A stretch of 40,085 nt of DNA from Streptomyces caelestis. GTDB taxonomy: Bacteria > Actinomycetota > Actinomycetes > Streptomycetales > Streptomycetaceae. This document shows, in pieces, positions 31,549 through 39,548 of this stretch (positions are counted from its first letter, which is position 1; every line of letters begins with the position of its first letter). Made by a program: the position numbers and the translations under genes. The stretch is taken from the NCBI RefSeq assembly GCF_001279005.1, contig NZ_LGCN01000231.1, positions 1 through 40,085 on the forward strand. The letters run 5' to 3'. Under the pieces are notes generated by a model that worked only from the letters and a program-made list of their open reading frames with translations, had not been told where the DNA came from and searched no databases.

Positions 31549-32478
31549 GTGATCCTCACGGTCGCACTGAACACCGCTCTCGACATCACCCATCACGTGC
31601 CGGCCCTGCGGCCGGGGACCTCCCACCGGGTCGCCGAGGTGACGGAACGCCCCGGCGGCAAGGGCGTCAACGTGGCCCGGGTGCTCGCGGCCCTCGGCCA
31701 CGAGGTGACCGTCACCGGCTTCTTGGGCGGCACGACGGGCCGGATCCTGCGCGACCGGCTCACCGGGGTGCCGCACCTGACGGACGCGCTGGTCCCGGTC
31801 TCCGGCACGACCCGGCGCACCGTCGCCGTCGTCGACGAACGCTCCGGCGCCACCACCCGGCTCAACGAACCCGGCCCGGTGATCACCCACGCCGAGTGGT
31901 CCGCGTTCCAGGAGGTGTACGAGGACCTGCTGGCCTCGGCCTCGGCGGTGGCCCTGTGCGGCAGCCTGCCCCCGGGCGTCCCGGTGGGCGCGTACGCGGG
32001 CCTGATCCGCACGGCCCGTGCGGCCGGGGTGCCGACCCTCCTCGACACCAGCGGGGCGGCGCTGCGCCGCGGGGTCGCCGGCCGCCCCGACGTCCTCAAG
32101 CCGAACGCGGAGGAACTGGCCGAACTCACCGGCTCCCACGAACCGCTGCGCGCCACCCAGGACGCCCGCCGCCGCGGCGCGGGCGCGGTGGTCGCCTCCC
32201 TGGGCCCGGAGGGCCTGCTCGCCGTCACCCCCGAGGGCCGCTGGCGCGCGGCCCCTCCGCACCCCCTGCACGGCAACCCGACCGGCGCCGGCGACTCCCT
32301 GACCGCGGGCCTCCTCTCGGGCCTGGTGGAGCACCGCCCCTGGCCCGACCGGCTCGTCCGGGCGGCGGCCCTGTCGGCGGCGACGGTACTGGCACCGGTG
32401 GCGGGCGAGTTCGACCGAAGGGCCTACGAGGAGCTGCGGACCGGGGTCACGGTGAGCAGGGAGGCGAGCGCGGCCTAG
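31549..32478 (+). CDS. PfkB family sugar-phosphate kinase (1-phosphofructokinase-like)
   Basis: The 309-residue ribokinase-fold protein has ILTVALNTALDITHHV at the N-terminus, the PfkB signature 1 RPGGKGVNVARVLAALGHEV, and signature 2 around NPTGAGDSLTAGLLSGL with the catalytic Asp. The hexose-1-phosphate kinase subgroup (fructose-1-phosphate or tagatose-6-phosphate) is the best fit, but the substrate is not determined by these motifs. The GTG at 31549 has GGGGAGG 9-16 bases upstream; the longer frame from 31495 lacks similarity. Its last 4 bases overlap the convergent gene. It lies behind nagKA but across a terminator. Confidence 0.88.
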   Translation: MILTVALNTALDITHHVPALRPGTSHRVAEVTERPGGKGVNVARVLAALGHEVTVTGFLGGTTGRILRDRLTGVPHLTDALVPVSGTTRRTVAVVDERSGATTRLNEPGPVITHAEWSAFQEVYEDLLASASAVALCGSLPPGVPVGAYAGLIRTARAAGVPTLLDTSGAALRRGVAGRPDVLKPNAEELAELTGSHEPLRATQDARRRGAGAVVASLGPEGLLAVTPEGRWRAAPPHPLHGNPTGAGDSLTAGLLSGLVEHRPWPDRLVRAAALSAATVLAPVAGEFDRRAYEELRTGVTVSREASAA

Positions 32479-33404
32479 GCTCCCGGCTCCTCTTGGAGCC
32501 AGAACTGGTCGAGGTTGGCGTTGCACTGGTTGCCCTCGTTGCACGCGAGCTCGATCGTGTTCGTTCCCTCGTTCAGGTTCACGTTGGCCCAGGTGGTCTG
32601 CCAGCCCTTTTCCCAGTCGTCCTTGGGCGTGCCGCCGAAGTTCTTCATGTTCAGCGGACGGGTCTCGGCCTTGCCGTTGACCACCAGGGTGGCGTCGGCA
32701 TCCACGCCCGGGATGCCGTAGCGCGTGTAGAAGCGGTAGCTGCCGGCTTCCTTGATGCCGTCGACGGTCCAGGTGACCTTCGCTCCCACCTGGTTGAAGC
32801 CGGCGACGTAGACGCCGCCGTCGGCCTTCGCGCCCTTGACGTCGGAGGCCTTCGCCGCACCCCCGCTCAGGCTGAGCGCCTGGGCGTCGGTGGTGGGCAG
32901 TTCGGTCTTCTCCTCGTCCGGCCCGCCCTTGCTCGCCGACGGGGTGGGCTCGCCCTCGTCCTGGGTCTGGGTCGGGCTCGCGTCGGCCTGGTTGCCGCCG
33001 CCGTCCTCGTCGTCACCGCCGAGCATGGCCACGCTGATGCCGATCACGACCGCGGCGACCACCGCGATCGCGCCGATGAGCAGGCCCTTGGTGTTCGGGC
33101 CGCGGCCCCGGCCGCCCCCGCCGTGCGACGACTGGTGCGACGTGGCGGTGGTGGCGCCGCCGGGCAGCGTCTCCGGGGCGGCGTAGTGGGCGTTCGGCTG
33201 GCCGTAGGCGCCCTGCTGCTGCGGAGCGGGCTGCGCCTGCTGGCCGTACTGGCGGGTTCCGACCGGCCGCACCCGGTTGACCGAGTTCGGGTAGCCGTAG
33301 CCCCCGGACGGCGGCTGGGCCCCGTTGGCCTGCCCGTCGGCGTAGAGGTAGCCGAACGGGTCGTCGTCCTCCGGCGTGCTCGCGCCGTTGTTGCCGGCCG
33401 TCAT
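32475..33404 (-). CDS. Membrane-anchored protein with carbohydrate-binding-module-like domain
   Basis: The 309-residue protein has a cytoplasmic Gly/Pro/Gln/Tyr-rich disordered N-terminus (1-105). A single membrane helix is at about 107-128 (LLIGAIAVVAAVVIGISVAM), followed by an acidic Ser/Thr/Pro linker (130-172). The extracellular beta-sandwich domain (about 173-309) resembles CBM6/CBM35 modules: GGVYVAGFNQVGAKVTWTV, GSYRFYTRYGIPG, TNTIELACNEGNQCNANLDQFWL. It probably recognises a surface or wall carbohydrate. AGGAG precedes the ATG. Its 3' end overlaps the pfkB-like gene by 4 bases. A -10-like TAGGCT at 33458-33463 is a possible promoter element. Confidence 0.82.
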   Translation of the reverse strand: MTAGNNGASTPEDDDPFGYLYADGQANGAQPPSGGYGYPNSVNRVRPVGTRQYGQQAQPAPQQQGAYGQPNAHYAAPETLPGGATTATSHQSSHGGGGRGRGPNTKGLLIGAIAVVAAVVIGISVAMLGGDDEDGGGNQADASPTQTQDEGEPTPSASKGGPDEEKTELPTTDAQALSLSGGAAKASDVKGAKADGGVYVAGFNQVGAKVTWTVDGIKEAGSYRFYTRYGIPGVDADATLVVNGKAETRPLNMKNFGGTPKDDWEKGWQTTWANVNLNEGTNTIELACNEGNQCNANLDQFWLQEEPGA

Positions 33405-33521
33405 CCCTTGGTGCTCCTAGCTGCGGATCGGGTGCGGTACGAGTGGTGGAGTAAGCGAGCCTACCCGCTCCCCATGGCCCGAACGGGTGACCCGGACCGC
33501 ATCAAACCACTGACCTGCGGT

Positions 33522-35219
33522 TCATCCCGCACGCCGATGCTGTTTGGGACGAGATCGTTTCTCGACGTACATCCGTTCGTCGGCCGACTTCAGCACTTCG
33601 TCCGCCGTCATCCCGCAGTGCGCCCACCCGATGCCGAAGCTGGCCCCGACCCGCACGGCCCGCCCCTCGGCCCGGATGGGCTGGATGATCTCGTTGCGCA
33701 GCCGTACCGCGAGGTCCTGGGCGTCGGCCCGGCCGAGCCCGTCGGCGAGGATCACGAACTCGTCGCCGCCGAGCCGGGCGACGGTGTCGCCGTCCCGCAC
33801 GCCGTTGCCGAGCCGGCGGGCGACCTCGATGAGCACCGCGTCACCCGCGTTGTGCCCGAACCGGTCGTTGATCGACTTGAAGCCGTCGAGGTCGCAGAAG
33901 AGCACCGCGAGCCCTTTGGCGCCGTCGTCGAACTCGGCGGCGGGGGCGACGGTGTGCACGTGGTGGTCGTAGCCGTCGTAGCCCCCGTGCCCCTCCGTGC
34001 CCGGCGGGAAGTCGAAGTCGTGCCCCCGGTCGAAGGCGGGCGGGCCGTAGGCGGCGTCGTAGGAGTCGAAGGACTCGAAGGGCGCCATGGAGTCGACCGC
34101 GGCGGGCGGCGCGCTCTGCGGCGACTGCCGGCACAGCCGGGCGGACAGCCGCGCCCGCAGCTCGGCGGAGTTGGGCAGTCCGGTGAGCGAGTCGTGGGAG
34201 GCGCGGTGGGCGAGCTGGAGCTCGCGGCGCTTGCGCTCCTCTATGTCCTCGACGTGAGTGAGCAGGAAGCGGGGGCCGTCGGCGGCGTCGGCGACGACCG
34301 AGTTGCGCAGGGACACCCAGACGAAGGTGCCGTCGCGGCGGCCCAGGCGCAGCTCGGCCCGGCCGCCCTCGGGGGAGGTCCGCAGCAGGGTGCCTATGTC
34401 CTCGGGGTGGACCAGATCGGAGAAGGAGTAGCGGCGCATCGCGGAGGCGGGGCGGCCGAGCAGCCTGCACAGTGCGTCGTTGGTGCGCAGGATCCGGCCG
34501 TGCTGGTCGCCGCCCATCTCGGCGATGGCCATGCCGGAGGGGGCGTACTCGAAGGCCTGCCGGAAGCTTTCCTCACTGGCCCGCAGCGCCTGCTGGTCGC
34601 GCTCCAGGCGGACCAGGGCGCGCTGCATGTTGGCCCGCAGACGCGCGTTGCTGATCGCGATGGCGGCCTGGAAGGCGTACATCTGCAGGGCCTCGCGGCC
34701 CCAGGCGCCGGGCCGGCGGCCGTTGCGCGGGCGGTCCACGGAGAGGACGCCGACCAGTTCCCCGGAGGTGCCGCCGCCCTGCGGGCCGGGGGCGTACATC
34801 GGGGCGAAGAGCCGGTCGGAGGGGTGCCACTCGTCCTCGAAGCGGGGCGCGGGCCCGTCGGTGTACCACTGCGGGACGTCGTCGTCGTCGAGGACCCAGC
34901 CCTCGGTGTGCGGTATGAAGACCAGGTCGCCCCAGCGTTCGCCCATGCCGAGGCGGCGGTCCCAGGACGCGCGGGAGCCGGTCCGGCCGGTGATGAGGGC
35001 CTCGGCGGCGGAGTTCCCGGCCAGGGCGGCGACGACCAGGTCGCCGTCGGGGCGTACGAGGTTGACGCACGCCAGCTCGTACCCGAGGGCGTCCACGACG
35101 CCGTTGGCGACCGTCTGCAGCGTGTCCGCCAGGCTGCGGGCCGTGTTCATGTCGGCCATGGCCTGGTGGAGCTGTCGCAGCGACGCAAGACGGACGTAGG
35201 GTTCCGACTCGGTCTCCAT
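33522..35219 (-). CDS. cdgB: Diguanylate cyclase with GAF, PAS and GGDEF domains (CdgB-like)
   Basis: It makes cyclic di-GMP from two GTP. The 565-residue protein has a GAF domain (about 25-195), a short coiled coil, PAS/PAC (about 212-330), and GGDEF (about 338-560). The active-site motif is intact (ARLGGDEF, 484-488) and an RxxD inhibitory site is present at 475-478. The order matches Streptomyces CdgB (SCO4281), a BldD-controlled developmental regulator, and a BldD-like palindrome lies upstream. A Gly/Tyr/Asp/His-rich stretch of about 70 residues (365-435) is inserted early in the GGDEF domain, between SHDSLTGLPN and LAVLFCDLDGFK. The ATG at 35219 has GGAGGGCGAGG directly upstream. No EAL domain is present. 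Confidence 0.93.
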   Translation of the reverse strand: METESEPYVRLASLRQLHQAMADMNTARSLADTLQTVANGVVDALGYELACVNLVRPDGDLVVAALAGNSAAEALITGRTGSRASWDRRLGMGERWGDLVFIPHTEGWVLDDDDVPQWYTDGPAPRFEDEWHPSDRLFAPMYAPGPQGGGTSGELVGVLSVDRPRNGRRPGAWGREALQMYAFQAAIAISNARLRANMQRALVRLERDQQALRASEESFRQAFEYAPSGMAIAEMGGDQHGRILRTNDALCRLLGRPASAMRRYSFSDLVHPEDIGTLLRTSPEGGRAELRLGRRDGTFVWVSLRNSVVADAADGPRFLLTHVEDIEERKRRELQLAHRASHDSLTGLPNSAELRARLSARLCRQSPQSAPPAAVDSMAPFESFDSYDAAYGPPAFDRGHDFDFPPGTEGHGGYDGYDHHVHTVAPAAEFDDGAKGLAVLFCDLDGFKSINDRFGHNAGDAVLIEVARRLGNGVRDGDTVARLGGDEFVILADGLGRADAQDLAVRLRNEIIQPIRAEGRAVRVGASFGIGWAHCGMTADEVLKSADERMYVEKRSRPKQHRRAG

Positions 35220-35347
35220 CCTCGCCCTCCCCCCGAGACCTCGCAGCGAATCAAGGGTTGTCTTCGGCGTATCGTCCCAGCAGCTTCTCGCCACTGAATC
35301 ACAGCGCGCTGCCCACTCGGTACACAGGGTCAACAATTATTGCCCCT

Positions 35348-35363
35348 TGTGACTCAAGTCACA
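35348..35363. promoter_or_regulatory. BldD-type palindrome upstream of cdgB
   Basis: TGTGACTCAAGTCACA is a palindrome with 7-base arms and contains TGAC-N4-GTCA, fitting the BldD pattern nTnAC-N3-5-GTnAn. It is about 130 bases before the cdgB start. BldD is known to repress cdgB in Streptomyces coelicolor and itself needs cyclic di-GMP, giving a feedback loop. Confidence 0.7.
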
Positions 35364-35519
35364 GGTAAACGTGAACAATTGCGTGGTCTTTCCGCGGTTT
35401 TCCGGTGTGCGACGAACGCAGTTCTTGTGGTGATTGTGCTCGGACCGTGCCCGGCTCGGGCGCTGGTCCTAGGTCCCGGCTCGGGCCGGAGCCCGATGCG
35501 GTGCCTGTGGAGCGGAGAT

Positions 35520-35525
35520 TAGCGT
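35520..35525 (+). promoter_or_regulatory. -10 box of a probable leaderless promoter
   Basis: TAGCGT, 7 bases, then the GTG at 35533. It favours this start over the downstream GTG at 35596, which lies directly after AGGGG with no room for a ribosome binding site. Confidence 0.45.
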
Positions 35526-35532
35526 TTCCGGT

Positions 35533-36114
35533 GTGCCGAACACTCCCGCCCCGTCCGCGATCACCGTTCCGTCCGCCGCCCGGCATGCTGAGGGGGTGAG
35601 CAACGACGAGTTCCGAGCCGCCCTGTCCCGACTGGCCGCCGGCGTGGTCCTGGTGACCGCGCAGGAGCCGCCGCTGGACCCCGAGGACCCCGCGGCGCCG
35701 GCCGGCGAGGACGTCGGCATGACGGCCACCGCGTTCCTGTCGGTCTCCCTGGACCCACCGCTGGTGCTGGTCAGCCTGCGCAACGGCTCCCGCATGGACG
35801 AACTCCTCGACGAACAGCCCTTGTGGGCGGTGTCCGTGCTCTCCGAGAGCCAGCGGCACGTCGCGGGCCGCTTCGCGATGAAGGGCCGGGTCAGCGACCG
35901 CCTGCTCTTCGCGGACATCCCGTACCTGCGCGGCGAGCACAGCGGGGCGCCGCTGGTGGGCGGCGCGCTGGCGACCCTGGAGTGCCGCACCGAACAGCGG
36001 GTGCCGGCTGGGGACCACACCCTGGTGATCGGCCGCGTCCTGACGGCCCGGGTGCCGAGCGCGGAGGGCGGCCCGCTGACGTATTTCCGGGGCCGTTACC
36101 GGCAGTTGGGCTGA
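35533..36114 (+). CDS. Flavin reductase family protein
   Basis: The 193-residue protein has the FMN-binding split-barrel fold of the flavin reductase-like domain (HpaC/ActVB type). It shows FRAALSRLAAGVVLVTAQ, then GMTATAFLSVSLDPPLVLVSL, a classic FMN-contact segment, and ALATLECRTEQRVPAGDHTLVIGRV. Such enzymes reduce FMN or FAD with NAD(P)H, often for a partner monooxygenase. None is next to it. An acidic insertion (PPLDPEDPAAPAGEDV) in the first loop is unusual. The start at the GTG 35533 rests on the promoter spacing, and 35596 is the alternative. Confidence 0.88.
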   Translation: MPNTPAPSAITVPSAARHAEGVSNDEFRAALSRLAAGVVLVTAQEPPLDPEDPAAPAGEDVGMTATAFLSVSLDPPLVLVSLRNGSRMDELLDEQPLWAVSVLSESQRHVAGRFAMKGRVSDRLLFADIPYLRGEHSGAPLVGGALATLECRTEQRVPAGDHTLVIGRVLTARVPSAEGGPLTYFRGRYRQLG

Positions 36115-36166
36115 ACGATTTCCCGTCGTCGCCGAAATCCCTTTCACCGGGCGGGATTCACCCGCC

Positions 36167-36172
36167 TAGGGT
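36167..36172 (+). promoter_or_regulatory. -10 box of a probable leaderless promoter
   Basis: TAGGGT, 6 bases, then the ATG at 36179. TTCACC at 36143-36148 with an 18-base spacer may be the -35. No ribosome binding site is present. Confidence 0.5.
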
Positions 36173-36178
36173 GCCCGG

Positions 36179-36652
36179 ATGACGACGACCACCGCGCTTC
36201 GCCTCGAAAAGATCACCCCGGAGAACCTCAAGACCGCCCTCGGTGTACGGGTCCGCCCCGACCAGGAATTCGCCGTCGCCCCGGTGGTGAAATCCCTCGC
36301 CGAGGCGTACGTCCGTCCGGACTCCGCCTGGCCCCGCCTGATCATGGACGGCGACCGCGCGGTCGGCTTCCTGATGGCCTTCCTCGACATCGACTGGCAC
36401 GAGGACGGCGGCAGCGTCATCCGCTCCGGCCTGTGGCGGCTGAACATCGCGGCGGAGGAGCAGGGCCGGGGTTACGGCCGCTTCGCCGTGGAGTCGGTGG
36501 CCGAGGAACTCCACCGCCGGGGCACGCGCGAGCTCTACGTCACCTGGCACCCCGGCGACCACGGCCCCGAGGACTTCTACCTGACCCTGGGCTTCCGCAG
36601 GACCGGGGAGATCACCGAGGGCGAAACGGTGGGCGTGCTGGACCTGAACTGA
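36179..36652 (+). CDS. GNAT family N-acetyltransferase
   Basis: This 157-residue single-domain GNAT enzyme has a LRLEKITPENL start and a WPRLIMDGDRAVGFLMAF strand pair. The acetyl-CoA pyrophosphate loop is EEQGRGYGRFAVE, and DFYLTLGFRRTGE forms the C-terminal alpha4-beta7 region. It resembles small-molecule (for example polyamine or spermidine-type) acetyltransferases, but the acceptor cannot be told. It is probably a single-gene leaderless transcript ending at the hairpin 36685-36701. Confidence 0.9.
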   Translation: MTTTTALRLEKITPENLKTALGVRVRPDQEFAVAPVVKSLAEAYVRPDSAWPRLIMDGDRAVGFLMAFLDIDWHEDGGSVIRSGLWRLNIAAEEQGRGYGRFAVESVAEELHRRGTRELYVTWHPGDHGPEDFYLTLGFRRTGEITEGETVGVLDLN

Positions 36653-36684
36653 AGCGCCGGACCCTCCCAGGGGGTCGGGCTCCA

Positions 36685-36701
36685 GCGCCCCGAAGGGGCG
36701 C
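36685..36701 (+). terminator. Short hairpin after the acetyltransferase gene
   Basis: GCGCCCC-GAA-GGGGCGC, 7 bp perfect, 33 bases downstream of the stop. It overlaps the start of the dispersed repeat 36695-36755, which may supply extra structure. Confidence 0.55.
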
Positions 36702-36755
36702 GGGGCCGTACCCGGCATGCGGCTACCGCCGCGCGGGCGCGACCGGCCACGACGG
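36695..36755 (+). repeat. Streptomyces intergenic repeat, copy 3 of 3
   Basis: It shares TGCGGCT, ACCGCCGCG and GGGCGCGACCGGCC with the copies at 14346-14406 and 22410-22471, and is closest to the second. It lies between convergent genes. The rest of the gap to 36858 shows nothing further. Confidence 0.75.
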
Positions 36756-36858
36756 ACCCGCGGGGACGTTCATGCGGCGCGCCCCGGACCTCCGCCCCCA
36801 CGCCTCCGCGGGAGCGACCGGGGCCGGGCCACGCCCGAGAACAGTGGGGCGCCGGGGG

Positions 36859-37287
36859 TCACCCCCAGTCCCGCGCGGAGCGCCCCCGCTTGGTCTCCGA
36901 CCGCTGCTTCTTCTCCCGCAACCGCCGCTCGTTGATCCCGCGCGGAACACGCGTCGGCCTGCGCGGCCTCGGCGGAGGCGCGGTCGCCTCCGCCAGCAGC
37001 GCCGCGAGCCGCACCGCGGCCGTCTCGCGGTTGCGCCACTGCGAGCGGTGCTCCGAAGCGCGAACCGTGATCACACCGCCGGTCAGCCGCCCGGCGAGCC
37101 GCTCCAGTGCCCGCTGTTTCCACACCTCGGGCAGCGCCTCGGTACGGGCTAGGTCGAAACGGAGTTCGACCTGGGAGTCGCTGGTGTTCACGTGCTGCCC
37201 GCCGGGCCCGGACGACCGCGAGAAACGCCACATGAGCTCGGCCTCGGGCAGCGAGACGGAGCCGCGGACGGGATAGGGACCGGACAT
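36859..37287 (-). CDS. arfB: Alternative ribosome-rescue factor ArfB (peptidyl-tRNA hydrolase, YaeJ-like)
   Basis: ArfB enters the A site of ribosomes stalled at mRNA ends and hydrolyses the peptidyl-tRNA. The 142-residue protein has the release-factor catalytic motif in SSGPGGQHVN (GGQ at 29-31), followed by TSDSQVELRFDL. The basic C-terminal tail (ERRLREKKQRSETKRGR) is the ribosome-binding extension that distinguishes ArfB from true release factors. The length is normal. The start at the ATG 37287 gives MSGPYPVRGSVSLPEAEL. It is divergent from terD. Confidence 0.94.
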   Translation of the reverse strand: MSGPYPVRGSVSLPEAELMWRFSRSSGPGGQHVNTSDSQVELRFDLARTEALPEVWKQRALERLAGRLTGGVITVRASEHRSQWRNRETAAVRLAALLAEATAPPPRPRRPTRVPRGINERRLREKKQRSETKRGRSARDWG

Positions 37288-37340
37288 GCCGTACAGGTTC
37301 CCCCCTCTGACCGGGCCACGTCATCCGAATTATCCCGCGA

Positions 37341-37369
37341 TCCGGGTAAAGAAAGTAAAGACACCCGGA
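37341..37369. repeat. Inverted repeat in the arfB-terD intergenic region
   Basis: TCCGGGT and ACCCGGA flank 15 purine-rich bases (AAAGAAAGTAAAGAC). It may be an operator for the divergent genes. The low-GC loop stands out here. Confidence 0.35.
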
Positions 37370-37391
37370 ACCTCTCGCACCCCTCTCCGCG

Positions 37392-37420
37392 TTCAAGGTG
37401 GTAGCTGTAGCTTCTAGCCG
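37392..37420 (+). promoter_or_regulatory. Possible terD promoter
   Basis: TTCAAG (37392-37397), 17 bases, TAGCCG (37415-37420), about 30 bases before the ATG. An overlapping TAGCTT (37408-37413) is an alternative -10. AGGGAAGGGA before the ATG is the ribosome binding site. Confidence 0.35.
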
Positions 37421-37449
37421 TACGTACACGAGGGAAGGGACTCCCAACA

Positions 37450-38025
37450 ATGGCTGTAAGCCTGTCCAAGGGTGGCAACGTCTCGCTCACCAAGGAGGCT
37501 CCGGGCCTGACCGCCGTCACCGTGGGCCTCGGCTGGGACGTCCGCACCACCACCGGCACGGACTTCGACCTCGACGCCTCGGCGATCGCGGTCAACACGC
37601 AGGGCAAGGTCTACTCGGACGCCCACTTCGTGTTCTTCAACAACAAGCAGACCCCGGACAACACCATCGTCCACACCGGTGACAACCGCACCGGCGAGGG
37701 CGCCGGCGACGACGAGGCGATCAACGTCAACCTCGCCGCGCTCCCGGCCGACATCGACAAGATCGTCTTCCCGGTGTCGATCTACGACGCCGAGAACCGC
37801 AGCCAGAACTTCGGCCAGGTGCGCAACGCCTACATCCGCATCGTCAACCAGGCCGGCGGCGCCGAGATCGCCCGCTACGACCTGTCGGAGGACGCGGCCA
37901 CCGAGACCGCCATGGTCTTCGGCGAGCTCTACCGCAACGGCGCGGAGTGGAAGTTCCGCGCGGTCGGCCAGGGCTACGCCTCGGGCCTCGTGGGCATCGC
38001 CCAGGACTTCGGCGTCAACGTCTGA
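37450..38025 (+). CDS. terD: TerD family stress protein
   Basis: The 191-residue protein is a complete TerD domain, with [17 protein letters not shown], then [18 protein letters not shown] and [17 protein letters not shown]. The conserved Asp clusters form calcium-binding sites in characterised members. TerD proteins are linked to tellurite and oxidative stress resistance and, in Streptomyces, to calcium-dependent differentiation. No terABC genes are adjacent, so this is a stand-alone copy, of which Streptomyces usually has several. It ends before a 17-bp hairpin terminator. Confidence 0.94.
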   Translation: MAVSLSKGGNVSLTKEAPGLTAVTVGLGWDVRTTTGTDFDLDASAIAVNTQGKVYSDAHFVFFNNKQTPDNTIVHTGDNRTGEGAGDDEAINVNLAALPADIDKIVFPVSIYDAENRSQNFGQVRNAYIRIVNQAGGAEIARYDLSEDAATETAMVFGELYRNGAEWKFRAVGQGYASGLVGIAQDFGVNV

Positions 38026-38046
38026 CGGACGCCCCGCTTCCGTGGC

Positions 38047-38085
38047 GGAGCCCCCGGCCCGGCCTCCCGCCGGGCCGGGGGCTCC
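38047..38085. terminator. Bidirectional hairpin terminator
   Basis: A perfect 17-bp stem with a 5-base loop lies between the convergent terD (ends 38025) and the metallopeptidase gene (ends 38095). Confidence 0.88.
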
Positions 38086-38094
38086 CACGCGCGC

Positions 38095-39498
38095 TCAGGG
38101 CCGCTCCGGCCGCCCCGCCCCGTACAGCCAGTCCTTCCAGATCCCGGCGAAGTCCTTGTCCGGAGCCGACTCCTCCACGTACGCCGTGAAGTCACCGGTG
38201 TCCGCGTTGCCGTGGCGGTGCTCCCGCGCCCAGCCCCGGAGCAGGGCCCGGAAGGCGTCGTCGCCGACGGTCCGCCGGACCTTGTGCAGCACCATCGCAC
38301 CGCGCCAGTACACGGGAGTGGCGGAGATGCGCGCCGCGTCCGGCGGATCGGCGGGCGGGAAGGACCAGAGCGCCTCGTTGGTCCCCGCGTCCGGGAAGTA
38401 CCCGCCGGCGTACAGCGCGTCGAACGTCCGCTGTGCCGTGTCACCGCCGTGGTCCTCCTGCCACAGCCACTGCGCATAGGTCGCGAAGCCCTCGTTGAGC
38501 CACATGTCCCGCCAGGTCCTCGGGGTCACCGAGTCGCCGTACCACTGGTGGGCGATCTCGTGGACCAGCAGCGCGGTGTCGGGGGCGCCGGGGAAGACCG
38601 GCCGGTTCTGGGTCTCCAGGGCGTACCCGGCGTCCCCGGGGCGCTCGACGATCACGCCCGCGGAGGAGAAGGGGTACGGGCCGAAGGTCCGCTCCGCCCA
38701 CGCCAGCACCTCGGGGATCCGCGCCAGGACCGCACGGCTCGCCTCCGCCTGCTCCGGATCGACGGCCGTGTACACCGGCAGCCCGCCGGCGGCCGCCGTG
38801 CGGCGGACCTCGTACCTGCCGATGGCCAGCGTCGCGAGGTAACTCGCCATCGGCTCACCGGTGCGCCAGCGGTACGTCGTCCGGCTCCCCTTGCGCTCCT
38901 CACCGGCCGGCTCCCCGTTGGACACCACCCGCAACTCCTTCGGCACCGTCACCGCGAGGGCGTACGTCGCCTTGTCGGAGGGATGGTGGTTGCCCGGAAA
39001 CCACGCCGCCGACCCCACCGGCTGCCCCAGCGCCAGCGCCCCGTCGGCGGTGCGCAGCCAGCCCTCCTTCGAGCCGTCCGGGTCGGTGAGGGTCAGCGGG
39101 GCGCCGCCGTAGCGCACGGTCACCCGGAAGGCGCCGTCCACGGCCTCGCGCGGGCGGACGGTCAGCTCCTGCCCCGCCCGGCTCCAGCGGGCGGCCACGC
39201 CGTCGACGGCGACCTCCTCGACGTCGAGGCCCTCGAGGTCGAGGTTCAGCGCGGAAAGGCCCTCCGTCGCCCGTGCGGTGATCGTCGCGGTGCCGGTGAG
39301 ACGGCGCGCGCGGGGGTCGTAGGCGAGGTCCAGGGCGTAGTGGCGGACGTCGTAACCGCCGTTGCCGGCCTTCGGGAAGTACGGATCACCCACACCGGAG
39401 CCGCCGGCCAAAACTCCCGGACCACCCCCGCAGGCGACCATCGGCACCAGGAGCAGGGCGGCGACGGCACAGCGGGAGCCGGGGCGGTGGGAGCGCAC
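38095..39498 (-). CDS. M1 family metallopeptidase, lipoprotein
   Basis: The 467-residue zinc aminopeptidase of the M1 family carries HEIAHQWYG (313-321) and the third zinc ligand in WLNEGFATY (Glu336), giving HExxH-x18-E. The GAMEN-like substrate motif is replaced by ALETQN (about 293-298), as in many bacterial members. A signal peptide ends in VPMVAC (Cys23), so it is probably a surface lipoprotein that trims peptides. It lacks the C-terminal helical domain of full-length aminopeptidase N. The GTG at 39498 lies 12 bases after a TAGGAT -10 box, fitting a leaderless transcript. Confidence 0.92.
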   Translation of the reverse strand: MRSHRPGSRCAVAALLLVPMVACGGGPGVLAGGSGVGDPYFPKAGNGGYDVRHYALDLAYDPRARRLTGTATITARATEGLSALNLDLEGLDVEEVAVDGVAARWSRAGQELTVRPREAVDGAFRVTVRYGGAPLTLTDPDGSKEGWLRTADGALALGQPVGSAAWFPGNHHPSDKATYALAVTVPKELRVVSNGEPAGEERKGSRTTYRWRTGEPMASYLATLAIGRYEVRRTAAAGGLPVYTAVDPEQAEASRAVLARIPEVLAWAERTFGPYPFSSAGVIVERPGDAGYALETQNRPVFPGAPDTALLVHEIAHQWYGDSVTPRTWRDMWLNEGFATYAQWLWQEDHGGDTAQRTFDALYAGGYFPDAGTNEALWSFPPADPPDAARISATPVYWRGAMVLHKVRRTVGDDAFRALLRGWAREHRHGNADTGDFTAYVEESAPDKDFAGIWKDWLYGAGRPERP

Positions 39499-39504
39499 CC
39501 CAGG

Positions 39505-39510
39505 ATCCTA
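39505..39510 (-). promoter_or_regulatory. -10 box of a probable leaderless promoter
   Basis: Minus-strand TAGGAT, 6 bases, then the GTG at 39498, with no Shine-Dalgarno sequence. The same hexamer precedes hsdM. Confidence 0.5.
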
Positions 39511-39548
39511 TGAGGGACGGCGCGCCACGACGTGGCACCATCACCCTC

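Larger units (their letters stand above)
35220..35532. other. Intergenic region between cdgB and the flavin reductase gene
   Basis: About 310 bases without a credible gene. The cdgB-proximal half is AT-richer than average, with CAACAATTATTG at about 35331-35342. It holds the BldD-like palindrome and presumably the cdgB promoter, though no certain -35/-10 pair could be assigned. The right end holds the -10 of the flavin reductase gene. Confidence 0.5.

Noticed and set aside
30672..35297. Open frame of about 1540 codons on the plus strand
   Set aside because: It runs out of frame through nagA and the pfkB-like gene and antisense to the CBM-like gene and cdgB. The translation is Arg/Pro/Gly-rich with no domains.
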